In this document: one piece after another, positions 15,330 to 24,213 of the stretch
Layout: the number at the start of each line of letters is the position of its first letter
Position numbering within the stretch: the stretch's first letter is position 1
Origin: RUG11247 sp045649485
Lineage (GTDB): Bacteria > Bacillota > Clostridia > Christensenellales > Aristaeellaceae
Assembly: GCA_045649485.1 (NCBI GenBank)
Contig: JAZRPZ010000007.1
Coordinates: 1-27,795, forward strand
Reading direction: 5' to 3'
Length of the DNA: 27,795 nucleotides
Made by a program: the position numbers and the translations under genes
The notes under the pieces: generated by a model
What the model was told of the DNA's origin: nothing
Seen by the model: only the letters and a program-made list of their open reading frames with translations
Database searches by the model: none

Positions 15330-16859
15330 TCACCAGCCGAAGCCCGCAGAACGGTCATAGACCGCCTTCAGGGCAGGATAAATCTCGCCATACACGGAGT
15401 AGGCGTTTCGGTAAGCTTCCTGGTTTTCCTTGTTGGGCAGGGTCTCGGTCTCCTCGGCAAGGATGGTGATAGCCTCGGTGAGATTCTTCCATACGCCTGC
15501 GCCAACACCTGCTACCATAACAGCACCGTATGCGCCGCCTTCGCTGGCAGCGGACATGGTGTATACGGGCAGATCGAAGATATCGGCATACATCTGCCTC
15601 CACAGCTTGGAAGTAGAACCGCCGCCGGAGATGAATACCTTCTTGCATGCACTGAAATCACCGATGATATCGGCAACCTGCTTCATGGAGTAGGTAACGC
15701 CCTCCATAACGGAACGGGTCATGTCGCCGCGGGTGGTACCCAGGCTCATGCCATAGAACACGGCACGGGCGTTGGGATCCGGATAGGGGCAGCGCTCGCC
15801 GGTGAGATAGGGAGCAAACAGCACGCCGTTTGCGCCGGGAGCGGACTTTTCAGCGTCTTCGCCCATGATATCATATACGTTCCTGCCGGTCTCCTTTGCT
15901 ATGCGGACGGCATCCTCGCACAGGGTATTGCGATACCACTGATATGCGCCGCCTGCGGTAAGGGTGCAGCCGAAGGTCATGTAAGCGCCGGGCTCGTTGG
16001 AGCAGAACATCTGCAGCGCGCCCTTGGGATTGTCATAATAGCGGTCCAGGCCCATGGATACGTTACCGGAAGTTCCCACAACAACGCCCAGAGTGCCGGG
16101 CACTACCAGACCGGAGCCTACAGCCTGAATGACAGCATCGCCGCCGCCGTAGTATACGTTCAGACCCTCGGGCAGACCGGTGAGCTCGGCAGCTTCTTTG
16201 GTTACATGACCTGCCAGCTCGATGGACTCATGTGCCTCGGGGAAGATGGAGAAATCAAGACCTGCGATATCGATAAGTTCCCTGTTCCACACGCGCTCCT
16301 TGGTATTGAAAAAGCCGGTGCCGGAAGCTTCGGAAACGTCGGTATCGGCAACGCCGCACACCTTGAAGCGGACATAGTCCTTGGGGCATACGAAGCGCAC
16401 CATGCGTGCGAAATTCTCGGGCTCTTCTTCCTTCAGCCAGAGTATCTTGCCGCCGGTATAGCCGGTGAGCATCTGATTATTGGTGTAAGTAAGCAGCTTT
16501 TCCAGACCGCCCACCTTTTCGGTGAGCTCGTCGCACTGCTTCTGGGTGCGCTGGTCACACCACAGCATGGAAGGACGGATGACCTGCATGTCCTTATCCA
16601 GCGCTACAAGACCGTGCATCTGACCGGAGAAGCTCACGCCCAGCAGCCTGGACTTATCCACCTTGGGCAGAATCTCGTTCAGGCTGTCTACAACAGCCTG
16701 CCACCAGTCTGCGGGGTCCTGCTCCGCCCAGCCGGGACGGGGAGTGTACAGAGGATAGGTCTTGGTGGCGGAAGCCAGGACCTTACCGGTCTCATCCGCA
16801 ACAATGGCCTTGGTGCCGGAGGTGCCTACGTCGATACCTACGAGATAACCCTTTACCAT
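15330..16859 (-). CDS. xylB: Xylulokinase
   Basis: 509 residues, a full-length FGGY-family sugar kinase. The N-terminal phosphate loop is GIDVGTSGTKAIV (about 8-20). Substrate-side motifs SFSGQMHGLVALD and LWCDQRTQKQCDEL match xylulokinase rather than glycerol kinase. The second ATP motif is GVVVGTSGNVSMG, and the C-terminal KVFISGGGSTSKLWRQMYAD is typical. It phosphorylates D-xylulose to xylulose 5-phosphate with ATP, feeding the pentose phosphate pathway. GGGAGG precedes the ATG. It sits 22 bases after plsY, so it appears to be transcribed with a housekeeping operon, an unusual place for a catabolic kinase. The GH127 gene just downstream gives a pentose-related context, though xylose isomerase and arabinose genes are not in the window. 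Confidence 0.93.
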   Translation of the reverse strand: MVKGYLVGIDVGTSGTKAIVADETGKVLASATKTYPLYTPRPGWAEQDPADWWQAVVDSLNEILPKVDKSRLLGVSFSGQMHGLVALDKDMQVIRPSMLWCDQRTQKQCDELTEKVGGLEKLLTYTNNQMLTGYTGGKILWLKEEEPENFARMVRFVCPKDYVRFKVCGVADTDVSEASGTGFFNTKERVWNRELIDIAGLDFSIFPEAHESIELAGHVTKEAAELTGLPEGLNVYYGGGDAVIQAVGSGLVVPGTLGVVVGTSGNVSMGLDRYYDNPKGALQMFCSNEPGAYMTFGCTLTAGGAYQWYRNTLCEDAVRIAKETGRNVYDIMGEDAEKSAPGANGVLFAPYLTGERCPYPDPNARAVFYGMSLGTTRGDMTRSVMEGVTYSMKQVADIIGDFSACKKVFISGGGSTSKLWRQMYADIFDLPVYTMSAASEGGAYGAVMVAGVGAGVWKNLTEAITILAEETETLPNKENQEAYRNAYSVYGEIYPALKAVYDRSAGFGW

Positions 16860-16881
16860 ATCGTTCCCTCCCGGAAGTGCA

Positions 16882-17508
16882 TTACTTCTTCTTTTTCTTG
16901 GATATTTCGTTTATCTTCTTGAAGTCCAGACGGTTTTCGTTCTTATTGATAAGACGCACGATGTTGCTGCGGTGGGCAAAAAGCGCCAGCGCGCCCATCA
17001 GGCATGCGCACACCACGTTCAGCTTGTTATCCCAGTTGAATATCATGGTGAACACCGGATACATGACGCAGGACAGTATGGACGCCAGCGACATATAACG
17101 GGTAAACGCGATAACGGCTATCTGCTCAACGAAAAGCAGCAGCGCGGTAAGCGGGTCGGTGAATATGATGAAGCCGAAAGCCGCAGCAATTCCTTTGCCG
17201 CCCTTGAAATTGTATATGACAGGCCAGATGTGACCCACCATTACCGCAACGCCGCAGATATACATTCCGTTTTCTCCGGCGATAGCCTTGCCGATTATCG
17301 CGGCAGCCAGCGCCTTTACCACATCGCCCACCAGAGTGAGCACGGAAGGTATCCATCCCAGCGTGCGCAGTACATTGGTGGTACCGGCGTTGCCGGAACC
17401 TACCTTGCTGATATCAACATGACCGACATACTTGGCTACAATCTTACCTGCGGAGATATTACCCAGCAGATAGGCGACCGCCACTACTATGACGTACCTG
17501 AGCCACAT
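16882..17508 (-). CDS. plsY: Acyl-phosphate:glycerol-3-phosphate acyltransferase PlsY
   Basis: 208 residues, an integral membrane protein with about five hydrophobic segments. It has the three PlsY cytosolic motifs: VGSGNAGTTNVLRTLG (about 36-51), VGHIWPVIYNFKGGKGIAA (about 92-110), and the later segment ending in HRSNIVRLINKNENRL. PlsY moves acyl groups from acyl-phosphate to glycerol 3-phosphate, the first step of membrane phospholipid synthesis. The tail is lysine-rich. It starts 10 bases after der, and its ribosome site (GAGGTGAT) overlaps the der stop, so the two are coupled. The der-plsY order is common in Clostridia. Confidence 0.96.
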   Translation of the reverse strand: MWLRYVIVVAVAYLLGNISAGKIVAKYVGHVDISKVGSGNAGTTNVLRTLGWIPSVLTLVGDVVKALAAAIIGKAIAGENGMYICGVAVMVGHIWPVIYNFKGGKGIAAAFGFIIFTDPLTALLLFVEQIAVIAFTRYMSLASILSCVMYPVFTMIFNWDNKLNVVCACLMGALALFAHRSNIVRLINKNENRLDFKKINEISKKKKK

Positions 17509-17518
17509 TTATATCACC

Positions 17519-18847
17519 TCAGTCTTCCTGCTTTTTACGTTCGCGGAGTATGAAGCGGATGGGAGTGCCTTCAAAGCCGAATGCCTTGCGGAACTGATTT
17601 TCAAGATAGCGCTGGTAGCCGAACTGCATGAGGTCTTCGTCGTTGATGAAGATGACGAAGGTGGGCGGGCATACAGCCTGCTGGGTGGCATAGTAGATCT
17701 TCAGCCTGCGGCCGGAAGTGGACGGGGGCTGGAGGTATGCCTGAGCATCTGCCAGCACGTCGTTGAGAACGCCGGTGGTTACGCGCTTGCAGGCTTCTGC
17801 GTATGCGCTGCGCACCGCATCCAGCACCTTGTCGGCACGCTTGCCGGTGAGTGCGGAGATGAACAGCACGGGAGCATATGCCATGAACTTCAGATCCTCG
17901 CGTACCTGCTTGACATACTTTTCAAGGGTACCGGTCTCTTTTTCCACGATATCCCACTTATTGATGCAGATGATGGCCGCCTTGCCCTGTTCGTCGATAT
18001 AGCCGGCGATCTTGGTATCCTGCTCGGTAACGCCCTGAGTAGCGTCGATCATCAGGATGGCAACATCGCAGCGGTCGATTGCAGAGAATGCACGTACAAC
18101 GGAGTAACGCTCCAGAGTGCCCTGCTCGATAGCGCGCTTGCGGCGGATACCTGCGGTATCGATGATGACAAAGTCTTCGCCGTTGTCGGTAAAGCGGGTA
18201 TCGATGGCGTCGCGGGTGGTGCCGGCAATATCGGATACCATTACGCGCTCCTCACCCAGAATACGGTTTACCAGAGAGGACTTGCCTGCGTTGGGCTTGC
18301 CGACTACAGCGATCTGTACGGCAGTCTTCTCTTCCTCATCCTCATCGGGATCGGGGAAGAACTTGCAGACCTCTTCCAGCATATCGCCCAGGTTCAGCAG
18401 GTTTACGGAGGAGATGCCGATGGGATCGCCCATACCCAGCTGATAGAAATCGTAGATGTTGTCCATCATGCGGACATTATCGATCTTATTGACGACCAGC
18501 AGCACGGGCTTGCCTGCCTTGCGCAGCAGATCGGCGACATCCTGATCATCGGAAGTAACGCCCTGCTTGCCGTCGGTGAAGAACAGGATTACATCGCAGG
18601 TCTCGATGGCGATCTCGGCCTGACGGCGCATCTGCTTGAGCAGCGGATCATCGCTGTTGGGGTCGATACCGCCGGTATCGATGAGGGTGAACTTATACTT
18701 CTGCCATTCGCAATCCACGTAAACGCGGTCGCGGGTTACGCCGGGGGTATCCTCAACGATGGCGATGCGTCTGCCTGCCATCTGGTTGAAGAAAGTGGAT
18801 TTGCCCACGTTGGGGCGGCCTACTATGGCCACAAGAGGTTTAGCCAT
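17519..18847 (-). CDS. der: Ribosome assembly GTPase Der (EngA)
   Basis: 442 residues, the normal length, with two tandem GTPase domains and a C-terminal KH-like domain. Domain 1 has GRPNVGKST (about 10-18), DTPGVTRD and VNKID. Domain 2 begins at about 178 with GKPNAGKSS, followed by DTAGIRRK and NKWD. The KH-like domain (about 355-435) ends with GFEGTPIRFILRERKK. Der acts in maturation of the 50S ribosomal subunit. Its ATG overlaps the stop of the upstream DUF512 gene by 8 bases (ATGGCTAA), with GGAGG within the end of that gene. Confidence 0.98.
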   Translation of the reverse strand: MAKPLVAIVGRPNVGKSTFFNQMAGRRIAIVEDTPGVTRDRVYVDCEWQKYKFTLIDTGGIDPNSDDPLLKQMRRQAEIAIETCDVILFFTDGKQGVTSDDQDVADLLRKAGKPVLLVVNKIDNVRMMDNIYDFYQLGMGDPIGISSVNLLNLGDMLEEVCKFFPDPDEDEEEKTAVQIAVVGKPNAGKSSLVNRILGEERVMVSDIAGTTRDAIDTRFTDNGEDFVIIDTAGIRRKRAIEQGTLERYSVVRAFSAIDRCDVAILMIDATQGVTEQDTKIAGYIDEQGKAAIICINKWDIVEKETGTLEKYVKQVREDLKFMAYAPVLFISALTGKRADKVLDAVRSAYAEACKRVTTGVLNDVLADAQAYLQPPSTSGRRLKIYYATQQAVCPPTFVIFINDEDLMQFGYQRYLENQFRKAFGFEGTPIRFILRERKKQED

Positions 18848-20144
18848 TGTTATCCTCCAATATATCTGTTATAGCATAGAGAAGATCCTGACCCTGACGG
18901 TCTACAGGTATCACAGGCTTGCCTATAAGGGCGGAAGCCTCATCAAGGGTCATATCATCAAGGAAAACATTGTCATCTGCCCTGAGCATACAGGTGGTGA
19001 TGAGCACATGGGTGCAGTCCGTATCCTTCACCTGACTGACGAGGTCCTGTCCGGTTATCAGGCCGGAAACCGTGACCTCTTCGCCGAAGAAACGGTTCTT
19101 TATGCCCTGCACGCGTACTTCAGCGCCGGGAATGGGGCATTCGGACATCAGCTTAGCGAAGAAATCCGCGGCCGAAACACCGCAGGCAATGAGCGGCTTT
19201 GCGGTATTCGCAGGTTCGCTCATATCCATCTCTTCATAGGCTTCCTTGAATTCGGTTTCAAATATCCTCAGCATTCCCACGCCGTCGTCTATCTGGGAAT
19301 AGTCCTCATATGCCTCATCGTCGGGAAGTTCCATTCCTGCCGCAAGGTAGAATTCGTCCGAGGGGAACACGAAGCGGGTATCAAACTTTTCAAGGCATAT
19401 GCCGCGCCACTTTTCGGCGATCTCGATAACCGCCCTTGCTTCTTCGCGGGTGTACTTGCGAAGGGGAGCAAGGCCTTCCCTGTGACCGGTAAGTCCAACA
19501 GGCACCAGCGCCAGCGACTGCGCCGCCGGATAAAGCTTCATGAGCTCGCTTATGGTATTTTCAAGCGCTTCGCCGTCGTTGAGACCGGGACAGAGCACCG
19601 CCTGACAATGGAACTTTATGCCGCCGTCAGCCAGCTTTCTGAGCTGCTCGGGCAGTTTTGCCGCACGGGGAGTTCCCATTATGTGGGCGCGCATCTCCGG
19701 GTCGTACACATGCACAGAGATGTACAGCGGGGAAACATGACGCTTTATTATGCGCTCAAGTTCCCTGTCGGAAACATTTGTGAGCGTGACGTAATTGCCC
19801 ATCATCAGCGACATACGCCAGTCGTCATCCTTCACCCTGAGGCTTTCGCGCGCATAAGCAGGGAGCTGATCAACAAAACAGAACAGACATTTGTTGCAGC
19901 ACATGCGCACGCCGGACATCATGGGCTTTTCAAAACTGAAGCCTATATCCGCGTATTCATCCTTGCGCAGCTTATATTCTCCGCTGCGCATGGTCAGGGT
20001 GATGTTCCTGCCGACAGACAGCGCCTGATAATCAATAAAATCATAAACCGTTTCGCCGTTTATGCGCAGCAGTTCGTCTCCTGCGCGAATGCCCGCCTTG
20101 TATGCAGCCGAGCCCGGCTCTACCGCCGTAATCTTGTGTGCCAT
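18840..20144 (-). CDS. DUF512-family PDZ / radical-SAM-like Fe-S protein
   Basis: 434 residues from the ATG at 20144, chosen because GGAGG lies just upstream; an earlier in-frame ATG at 20162 lacks one. Residues about 1-60 are a small PDZ-like domain (EPGSAAYKAGIRAGDELLRI). A cysteine cluster follows, with Cys83-x2-Cys86-x2-Cys89 in MCCNKCLFCFVDQLP, like the CxxxCxxC region of radical SAM enzymes but with one residue fewer in the first gap. The C-terminal DUF512 domain has the VSGLITGQDL and DMTLDE segments. Its reaction is not known. It is the first gene of the der/plsY/xylB run, has a good promoter, and shares 8 bases with der. Confidence 0.92.
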   Translation of the reverse strand: MAHKITAVEPGSAAYKAGIRAGDELLRINGETVYDFIDYQALSVGRNITLTMRSGEYKLRKDEYADIGFSFEKPMMSGVRMCCNKCLFCFVDQLPAYARESLRVKDDDWRMSLMMGNYVTLTNVSDRELERIIKRHVSPLYISVHVYDPEMRAHIMGTPRAAKLPEQLRKLADGGIKFHCQAVLCPGLNDGEALENTISELMKLYPAAQSLALVPVGLTGHREGLAPLRKYTREEARAVIEIAEKWRGICLEKFDTRFVFPSDEFYLAAGMELPDDEAYEDYSQIDDGVGMLRIFETEFKEAYEEMDMSEPANTAKPLIACGVSAADFFAKLMSECPIPGAEVRVQGIKNRFFGEEVTVSGLITGQDLVSQVKDTDCTHVLITTCMLRADDNVFLDDMTLDEASALIGKPVIPVDRQGQDLLYAITDILEDNNG

Positions 20145-20176
20145 TGTTCCTCCGAGGGACATATTTTTACATTATT

Positions 20177-20205
20177 ATTATCGCTCAATTTTCCCTTTTC
20201 GTCAA
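20177..20205 (-). promoter_or_regulatory. Promoter of the DUF512-der-plsY-xylB operon
   Basis: Minus strand TTGACG (20205-20200), 17 bases, GATAAT (20182-20177), about 33 bases before the DUF512 start codon. Confidence 0.8.
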
Positions 20206-20314
20206 TAGAATATCGGTAAAGACATATCGCAGTATTTAATTGAACAACACGTCGTGCATTTTACCGCAGCTTTATATTGTTTACTTGCTCCGCTATAGTT
20301 TGTTGCTTAACTTA

Positions 20315-20343
20315 TTGCAGCGGCGTAATGTTAAGGTTATACT
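20315..20343 (+). promoter_or_regulatory. Promoter of MFS transporter 1 with shared motif
   Basis: TTGCAG (20315-20320), 17 bases, TATACT (20338-20343). GTAATGTTAAG (20325-20335) in the spacer is the reverse complement of a motif found at the two other MFS promoters. The rest of the 213-base gap before this gene holds the divergent DUF512 promoter and AT-rich sequence with nothing else recognised. Confidence 0.75.
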
Positions 20344-20375
20344 AATATCAAAATACAAAAGAGAGCGGTGACCTT

Positions 20376-21629
20376 ATGCAGAATGTCGAGCTGTATCCTA
20401 AAAACAGATATCTTATGGGCGTGCTCAATACGCTTTGCTGCTGCATCACCCATATGCTGAACCTGATAATAACCCCCCTTATAATCTATATCGCAAAAGA
20501 TTTCGGTATCGATAACGCGACCGCCGGCTCTGCCGCAACGCTGCACGTCATGGCTCAGGGTATTTTCATACTCATAAGCCCCATAATGATAGGCTGGATA
20601 GACAACAAGAAGACCCAGCTCATCGGCTGCACCATAATGGTCTTCGGCGCGCTGCTGGGTTTCTTTGCGCCCTCCTTCCCCGTGCTGCTGGCGGCAAGAC
20701 TTATCTCCGGCACCGGTCACGGCATCTGCAGCGGCTGCAGCAATGCCGTTATCGCCGCATGGCTGCCTCCCAAAGAGAAATCCGTTTTCATCACCGCAAA
20801 CAATCTGGCCGTTGCGGGTATAGCAACCATTTCCTACACCTGCACCGTGCCCCTCTACAATCTCTTCGGCGAATCCTGGCGCGCGCTGCTGCTCATGATG
20901 GCCATTATCCTCGCCGTGCTCAACATAGTATGGTTCATCTTCTACAAGGATAACAACGTGCTCAATGAGTATATTGCAAAAGAAAATGCCGCCGCAGGCA
21001 AAAAGACCAACGCATTCTCCGGCATGAAGGAAGCCCTCTCCCGCAGGGATGTATGGATCTACTGGCTGTTTATGGGCGCAATGACTATCGGCACCAACGG
21101 CATAACCACCTATCTGCCCCAGTTCCTGCAGAGCGTGCGCGGTTTCAGCGACGCCGCATCCTCTTCCATTCTTGGCGTCGCCAGCGCAGTCAGCGCAGGC
21201 GCTACCCTTATCGGCGGAGTTGTGACCACGTTCTTCGGCAAGCGCAAGCCCATCATTGTGCTGAGCATGATATGCGGCATAACCTTCCTCACCGTTTCCC
21301 TCCTGATGGGCAGCCCGCTGGCTATCTGCGCACTGTATATCCTCTATACTCTCGCCACCAATTTCCGCAGTCCTGCGCAGGGTACCTTTACCACAGAACT
21401 CAAGGGCGTAACCCCTGCCCTCACTTCCAGCACCGCAGCGGTATCCTTCGGCATCGGATTCATCGGTACTTCCCTCACCTCCCCCATGCTGAAGGCTTCC
21501 ACCAATCTTGTAGGCGAAGAATACTCCATGCTGGTATTCATACCGCTTATGATAATCTCCTTCATATTTGCGCTCATGCTGCCTGAGACCGGCCCCGGAC
21601 GCGTAAAAAAGGATAAGCAGACGATTTGA
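20376..21629 (+). CDS. Major facilitator superfamily transporter (paralogue 1)
   Basis: 417 residues with about 12 hydrophobic segments, the normal MFS length. Family marks are the loop 2-3 motif GWIDNKKTQ (the MFS G-x3-D-x2-[KR]-x position), GTGHGICSG in helix 4 and the closing ETGPGR. The central cytoplasmic loop NAFSGMKEALSRRDVW is nearly the same in the two other copies. The general pattern recalls the cyanate/nitroimidazole (CynX/NimT) branch, but the substrate cannot be told. The ribosome site is GGTGA (20367-20371), which pairs with the UCACC part of the 16S tail instead of the usual GGAGG core. No strong terminator separates it from paralogue 2. Confidence 0.9.
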   Translation: MQNVELYPKNRYLMGVLNTLCCCITHMLNLIITPLIIYIAKDFGIDNATAGSAATLHVMAQGIFILISPIMIGWIDNKKTQLIGCTIMVFGALLGFFAPSFPVLLAARLISGTGHGICSGCSNAVIAAWLPPKEKSVFITANNLAVAGIATISYTCTVPLYNLFGESWRALLLMMAIILAVLNIVWFIFYKDNNVLNEYIAKENAAAGKKTNAFSGMKEALSRRDVWIYWLFMGAMTIGTNGITTYLPQFLQSVRGFSDAASSSILGVASAVSAGATLIGGVVTTFFGKRKPIIVLSMICGITFLTVSLLMGSPLAICALYILYTLATNFRSPAQGTFTTELKGVTPALTSSTAAVSFGIGFIGTSLTSPMLKASTNLVGEEYSMLVFIPLMIISFIFALMLPETGPGRVKKDKQTI

Positions 21630-21679
21630 CCTGCAAGTAATGTTTTTTACTATTTTCGGCATCCCGGTCGCTGTCCTTA

Positions 21680-21719
21680 TTGCCATTTCATTTACAAAAG
21701 GTTATAATCTTAACATTAC
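21680..21719 (+). promoter_or_regulatory. Promoter of MFS transporter 2 with shared motif
   Basis: TTGCCA (21680-21685), 17 bases, TATAAT (21703-21708). CTTAACATTAC (21709-21719) follows the -10 box directly, over the likely transcription start. Confidence 0.8.
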
Positions 21720-21737
21720 ATAACAGGCGGTGAAACT

Positions 21738-22979
21738 ATGCAGAATGCCGAACTTTATCCGCGATACCGTTACGTCATGGGTGTGCTGGACATACTATGT
21801 TCCAACCTGACCCATATGGTATGCCTTGCCGTTGCCCCCATGCTGGTTTACCTGGCGGCTGATTTCAACATCGATACTGCCACGGCCGGCTACGCCACTA
21901 CGCTGCACATACTGGCCCAGGGTCTGTTCATGCTGATAGGCCCCATAATCATCGGCTATGTTGACCACAAAAAGACTCAGTTCGCCGGCGTAAGTATAAT
22001 GGTGCTGGGCTGCATTCTTATATACTTTGCCCCCAACTTCCCCATGCTGCTGCTGGCGCGCTTTATGACCGGCGCAGGTCACGGCATATCCAGCGCATGT
22101 ACCCATTCCATCATCGCCGCATGGTTCCCGCCCAAGCAGAAATCCGCAATGGTTACTGCCAACACTCTGGGCATCGTGCTCATCACATTCCTTACCTACA
22201 CCTTCACCGTGCCCGTCTACAAGGCCATCGGCAATTCCTGGCGGCTGGTGCTGCTCTGCATGGGCGGCATACTGCTGCTGCTGGATATATGCTGGATGCT
22301 GTTTGCCCGTGACAACCATGTGCTCAACGAGTACATCAAGCGCGAAAACGCACTGCAGGGCAAGAAGGTCAACGCCTTCACCGGCATGAAGGAAGCCATC
22401 TCCCGCAAGGACGTACTGCTGCTGGGCGTCTTCATGGGCTTCTCCACCATCGCCGCCAACGGCATCAGCACCTACATGCCCCAGTTCCTCAATACCGTGC
22501 GCGGCTTCACCGAGGAAGCTGCCTCCTCCATCGTGGGCGTTGCCAGCGGCATAAGCGCCGTAGCCACCTTCCTGGGCGGCTTTGCCACCACCGCGCTGGG
22601 CAAGCGCAAGATAATCATCGTGCCCTCCTACATACTCTCCATGAGCTTCCTGGTGCTGGCGCTGTCCTTCAGCGGTGCAGGCGCGATATCCGGCATGTTC
22701 ATCGCCTACACCATCTTCAGCAATATGCGCAATCCCGCTTCTCAGACGATATCCACTGAGCTGAAGAACGTAACTCCCCAGCTCACCTCCAGCGCTGCGG
22801 CCATCGCCTTCGGCATCGGCTTCATCGGCACCTTCTTCACCTCGCCCCTGCTGAAGCTCTCCATAGCTCTCTTTGGCGAAGCGAACCAGATGCTCATCTA
22901 CATCCCCCTGTTCGTTATCTCCTTCATCGCAATTCTGATCATGCCCGAAACCGGCCCCGGCAGGAAAGCAAAAGCATGA
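21738..22979 (+). CDS. Major facilitator superfamily transporter (paralogue 2)
   Basis: 413 residues with about 12 hydrophobic segments, clearly paralogous along its whole length to the genes on either side. Shared points are the N-terminal LYPRYRYVMGVL, GYVDHKKTQ in loop 2-3, GAGHGISSA, the central NAFTGMKEAISRKDV loop, STYMPQFLNTVRGF and the ETGPGR end. It differs from copy 1 in helices that would line the pore (for example helix 1 and helices 7-8), so substrates may differ. The ribosome site is GGTGA again. It has its own promoter despite being only 108 bases after copy 1, and is followed by a strong terminator. Confidence 0.9.
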   Translation: MQNAELYPRYRYVMGVLDILCSNLTHMVCLAVAPMLVYLAADFNIDTATAGYATTLHILAQGLFMLIGPIIIGYVDHKKTQFAGVSIMVLGCILIYFAPNFPMLLLARFMTGAGHGISSACTHSIIAAWFPPKQKSAMVTANTLGIVLITFLTYTFTVPVYKAIGNSWRLVLLCMGGILLLLDICWMLFARDNHVLNEYIKRENALQGKKVNAFTGMKEAISRKDVLLLGVFMGFSTIAANGISTYMPQFLNTVRGFTEEAASSIVGVASGISAVATFLGGFATTALGKRKIIIVPSYILSMSFLVLALSFSGAGAISGMFIAYTIFSNMRNPASQTISTELKNVTPQLTSSAAAIAFGIGFIGTFFTSPLLKLSIALFGEANQMLIYIPLFVISFIAILIMPETGPGRKAKA

Positions 22980-22986
22980 TCCAAAT

Positions 22987-23023
22987 AAACAACCCCCGCC
23001 TTAGTATCAAGCGGGGGTTGTTT
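22987..23023. terminator. Bidirectional terminator
   Basis: A perfect 13-bp stem (22987-22999 with 23011-23023) with an 11-base loop. It has A-rich and T-rich flanks and lies between the convergent stops at 22979 (plus) and 23025 (minus). Confidence 0.92.
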
Positions 23024-23024
23024 G

Positions 23025-24191
23025 TTATTTGCGGTCAATAGATATTTCTCTGAAATCGGCTATCCTTATCACATCGGTCTTGCTGTCCGTTTCATATACC
23101 TTGCCATCGGCAATAATGCGCTGGCCGGGCGTGTTGCGCATCTGCAGCGCCACACATTCTTCACCTTCCGTTTCCTGTGAAAAGCTGAATCCGGAAATAC
23201 GGAAGTTGTTTATCCTCGTCTCCAGCATGAGACCCACGCTGCAGTTGCCCTTTGTTCCTTCCCATGAAGACGGCGGCTGCTTTACGGGATAGCACCTGAA
23301 ATTCTCTATTTCGATATTTTCAATGCAGCCCGCGCCATCGGGGAATTCTTCTTCCTTGAAAAGCGGAGTACGGCAGTATCGCGCACCATCGCCGTTGATG
23401 GCATAATTCCTGTAACCGCCGAAGACATTCTTAAAGCGGATATTGCGTATGGGCGCAGTGACGCTGAGCATGCGTATGATGCAGTGGCAGCTTTCGCAAT
23501 AGATATTCTCGAAAACGATGTCCTCGATAATATCGCGGCATCCGTCCATGTTTTCGATGCGTTCAACAGAATCATCTGCGTTGAGGGCGATCATATCATC
23601 GTTGGTCTGTCCGTATGAAAGGGCGCGGATGTCCTTCACCCTGCCGTGACGGACTCTGCCGCCGAAGTGCAGACCATCCTGATTCCAGCCGATGCGGTCG
23701 GAAACAAAACTGATGTCCTCTATATCGAAATTCTCCAGCCTGTACATGCGCACATAATAAGTGGTAGAATTCGCTATCACCATATGCCTGAGCGCCAGCC
23801 CGTCAACGCCCGCAAAGTTCAGCACAGTGCCGGAATAACCGTTCTTGTCAAACAGATCATCAGGCTTTTTGTTCTGCTCGGAACGGTTGTTGCCGTCCCA
23901 TATACCGCCGGTGATGCCGATATTCACATTGCCGTTTACGGTATCCGCATTGGTGAGCAGAAAATCATTCCTGTGGCGGCGCTCGCTGCTCTTCATAACG
24001 AGCTTCGCGCCGTGGTCGGCATAGATATGGGTATTCGAATGTATTTTCAGGGTTCCCGATACGCAGTATATTCCCTGAGGTATCTCTATCTCCGCCGCGC
24101 CTGAATCAAGCGCGCGCTGCAGCGCTTCATAATCATCGTGCATGCCGTCGCCGAAAGCGCCGAAGTCACGCACAGAAACTCTTTTCATCAT
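23025..24191 (-). CDS. Pectin-lyase-fold protein, GH28-like
   Basis: 388 residues from the first of two adjacent ATG codons at 24191, with GGGAGG upstream. The longer open frame overlaps the GNAT gene and is rejected. The start VSVRDFGAFGDGMHDDYEAL is the usual opening of right-handed beta-helix glycan enzymes, and short Ile/Val/Asn-rich coils continue to the end. GH28-like acidic residues are Asp172 in WNQDGLHF and Asp198-Asp199 in TNDDMIALNAD. The GHG and RIK motifs of true polygalacturonases are not seen, so the glycan target is uncertain. No signal peptide is visible. It is the last gene of a PHP/GNAT/beta-helix operon, 22 bases after the GNAT gene. Confidence 0.8.
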   Translation of the reverse strand: MMKRVSVRDFGAFGDGMHDDYEALQRALDSGAAEIEIPQGIYCVSGTLKIHSNTHIYADHGAKLVMKSSERRHRNDFLLTNADTVNGNVNIGITGGIWDGNNRSEQNKKPDDLFDKNGYSGTVLNFAGVDGLALRHMVIANSTTYYVRMYRLENFDIEDISFVSDRIGWNQDGLHFGGRVRHGRVKDIRALSYGQTNDDMIALNADDSVERIENMDGCRDIIEDIVFENIYCESCHCIIRMLSVTAPIRNIRFKNVFGGYRNYAINGDGARYCRTPLFKEEEFPDGAGCIENIEIENFRCYPVKQPPSSWEGTKGNCSVGLMLETRINNFRISGFSFSQETEGEECVALQMRNTPGQRIIADGKVYETDSKTDVIRIADFREISIDRK

Positions 24192-24213
24192 CGTACCGGC
24201 CTCCCATACATCA

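Noticed and set aside
13167..16922. A 1251-codon open frame on the plus strand
   Set aside because: It lies antisense to GH127 and xylB, both with clear catalytic motifs. Its sequence is rich in His, Gly, Ala and Val with no domain pattern. The strong C/G-ending codon bias on the real strand removes stops from this antisense frame.
17489..20219. Two long plus-strand open frames (461 and 486 codons)
   Set aside because: They are antisense to der and the DUF512 gene, which have unmistakable motifs, and they overlap each other.
20337..21686. A 449-codon open frame on the minus strand
   Set aside because: Antisense to MFS transporter 1, with low-complexity Gly/His/Glu composition. A similar shadow appears opposite MFS copies 2 and 3, as expected from paralogous codon use.
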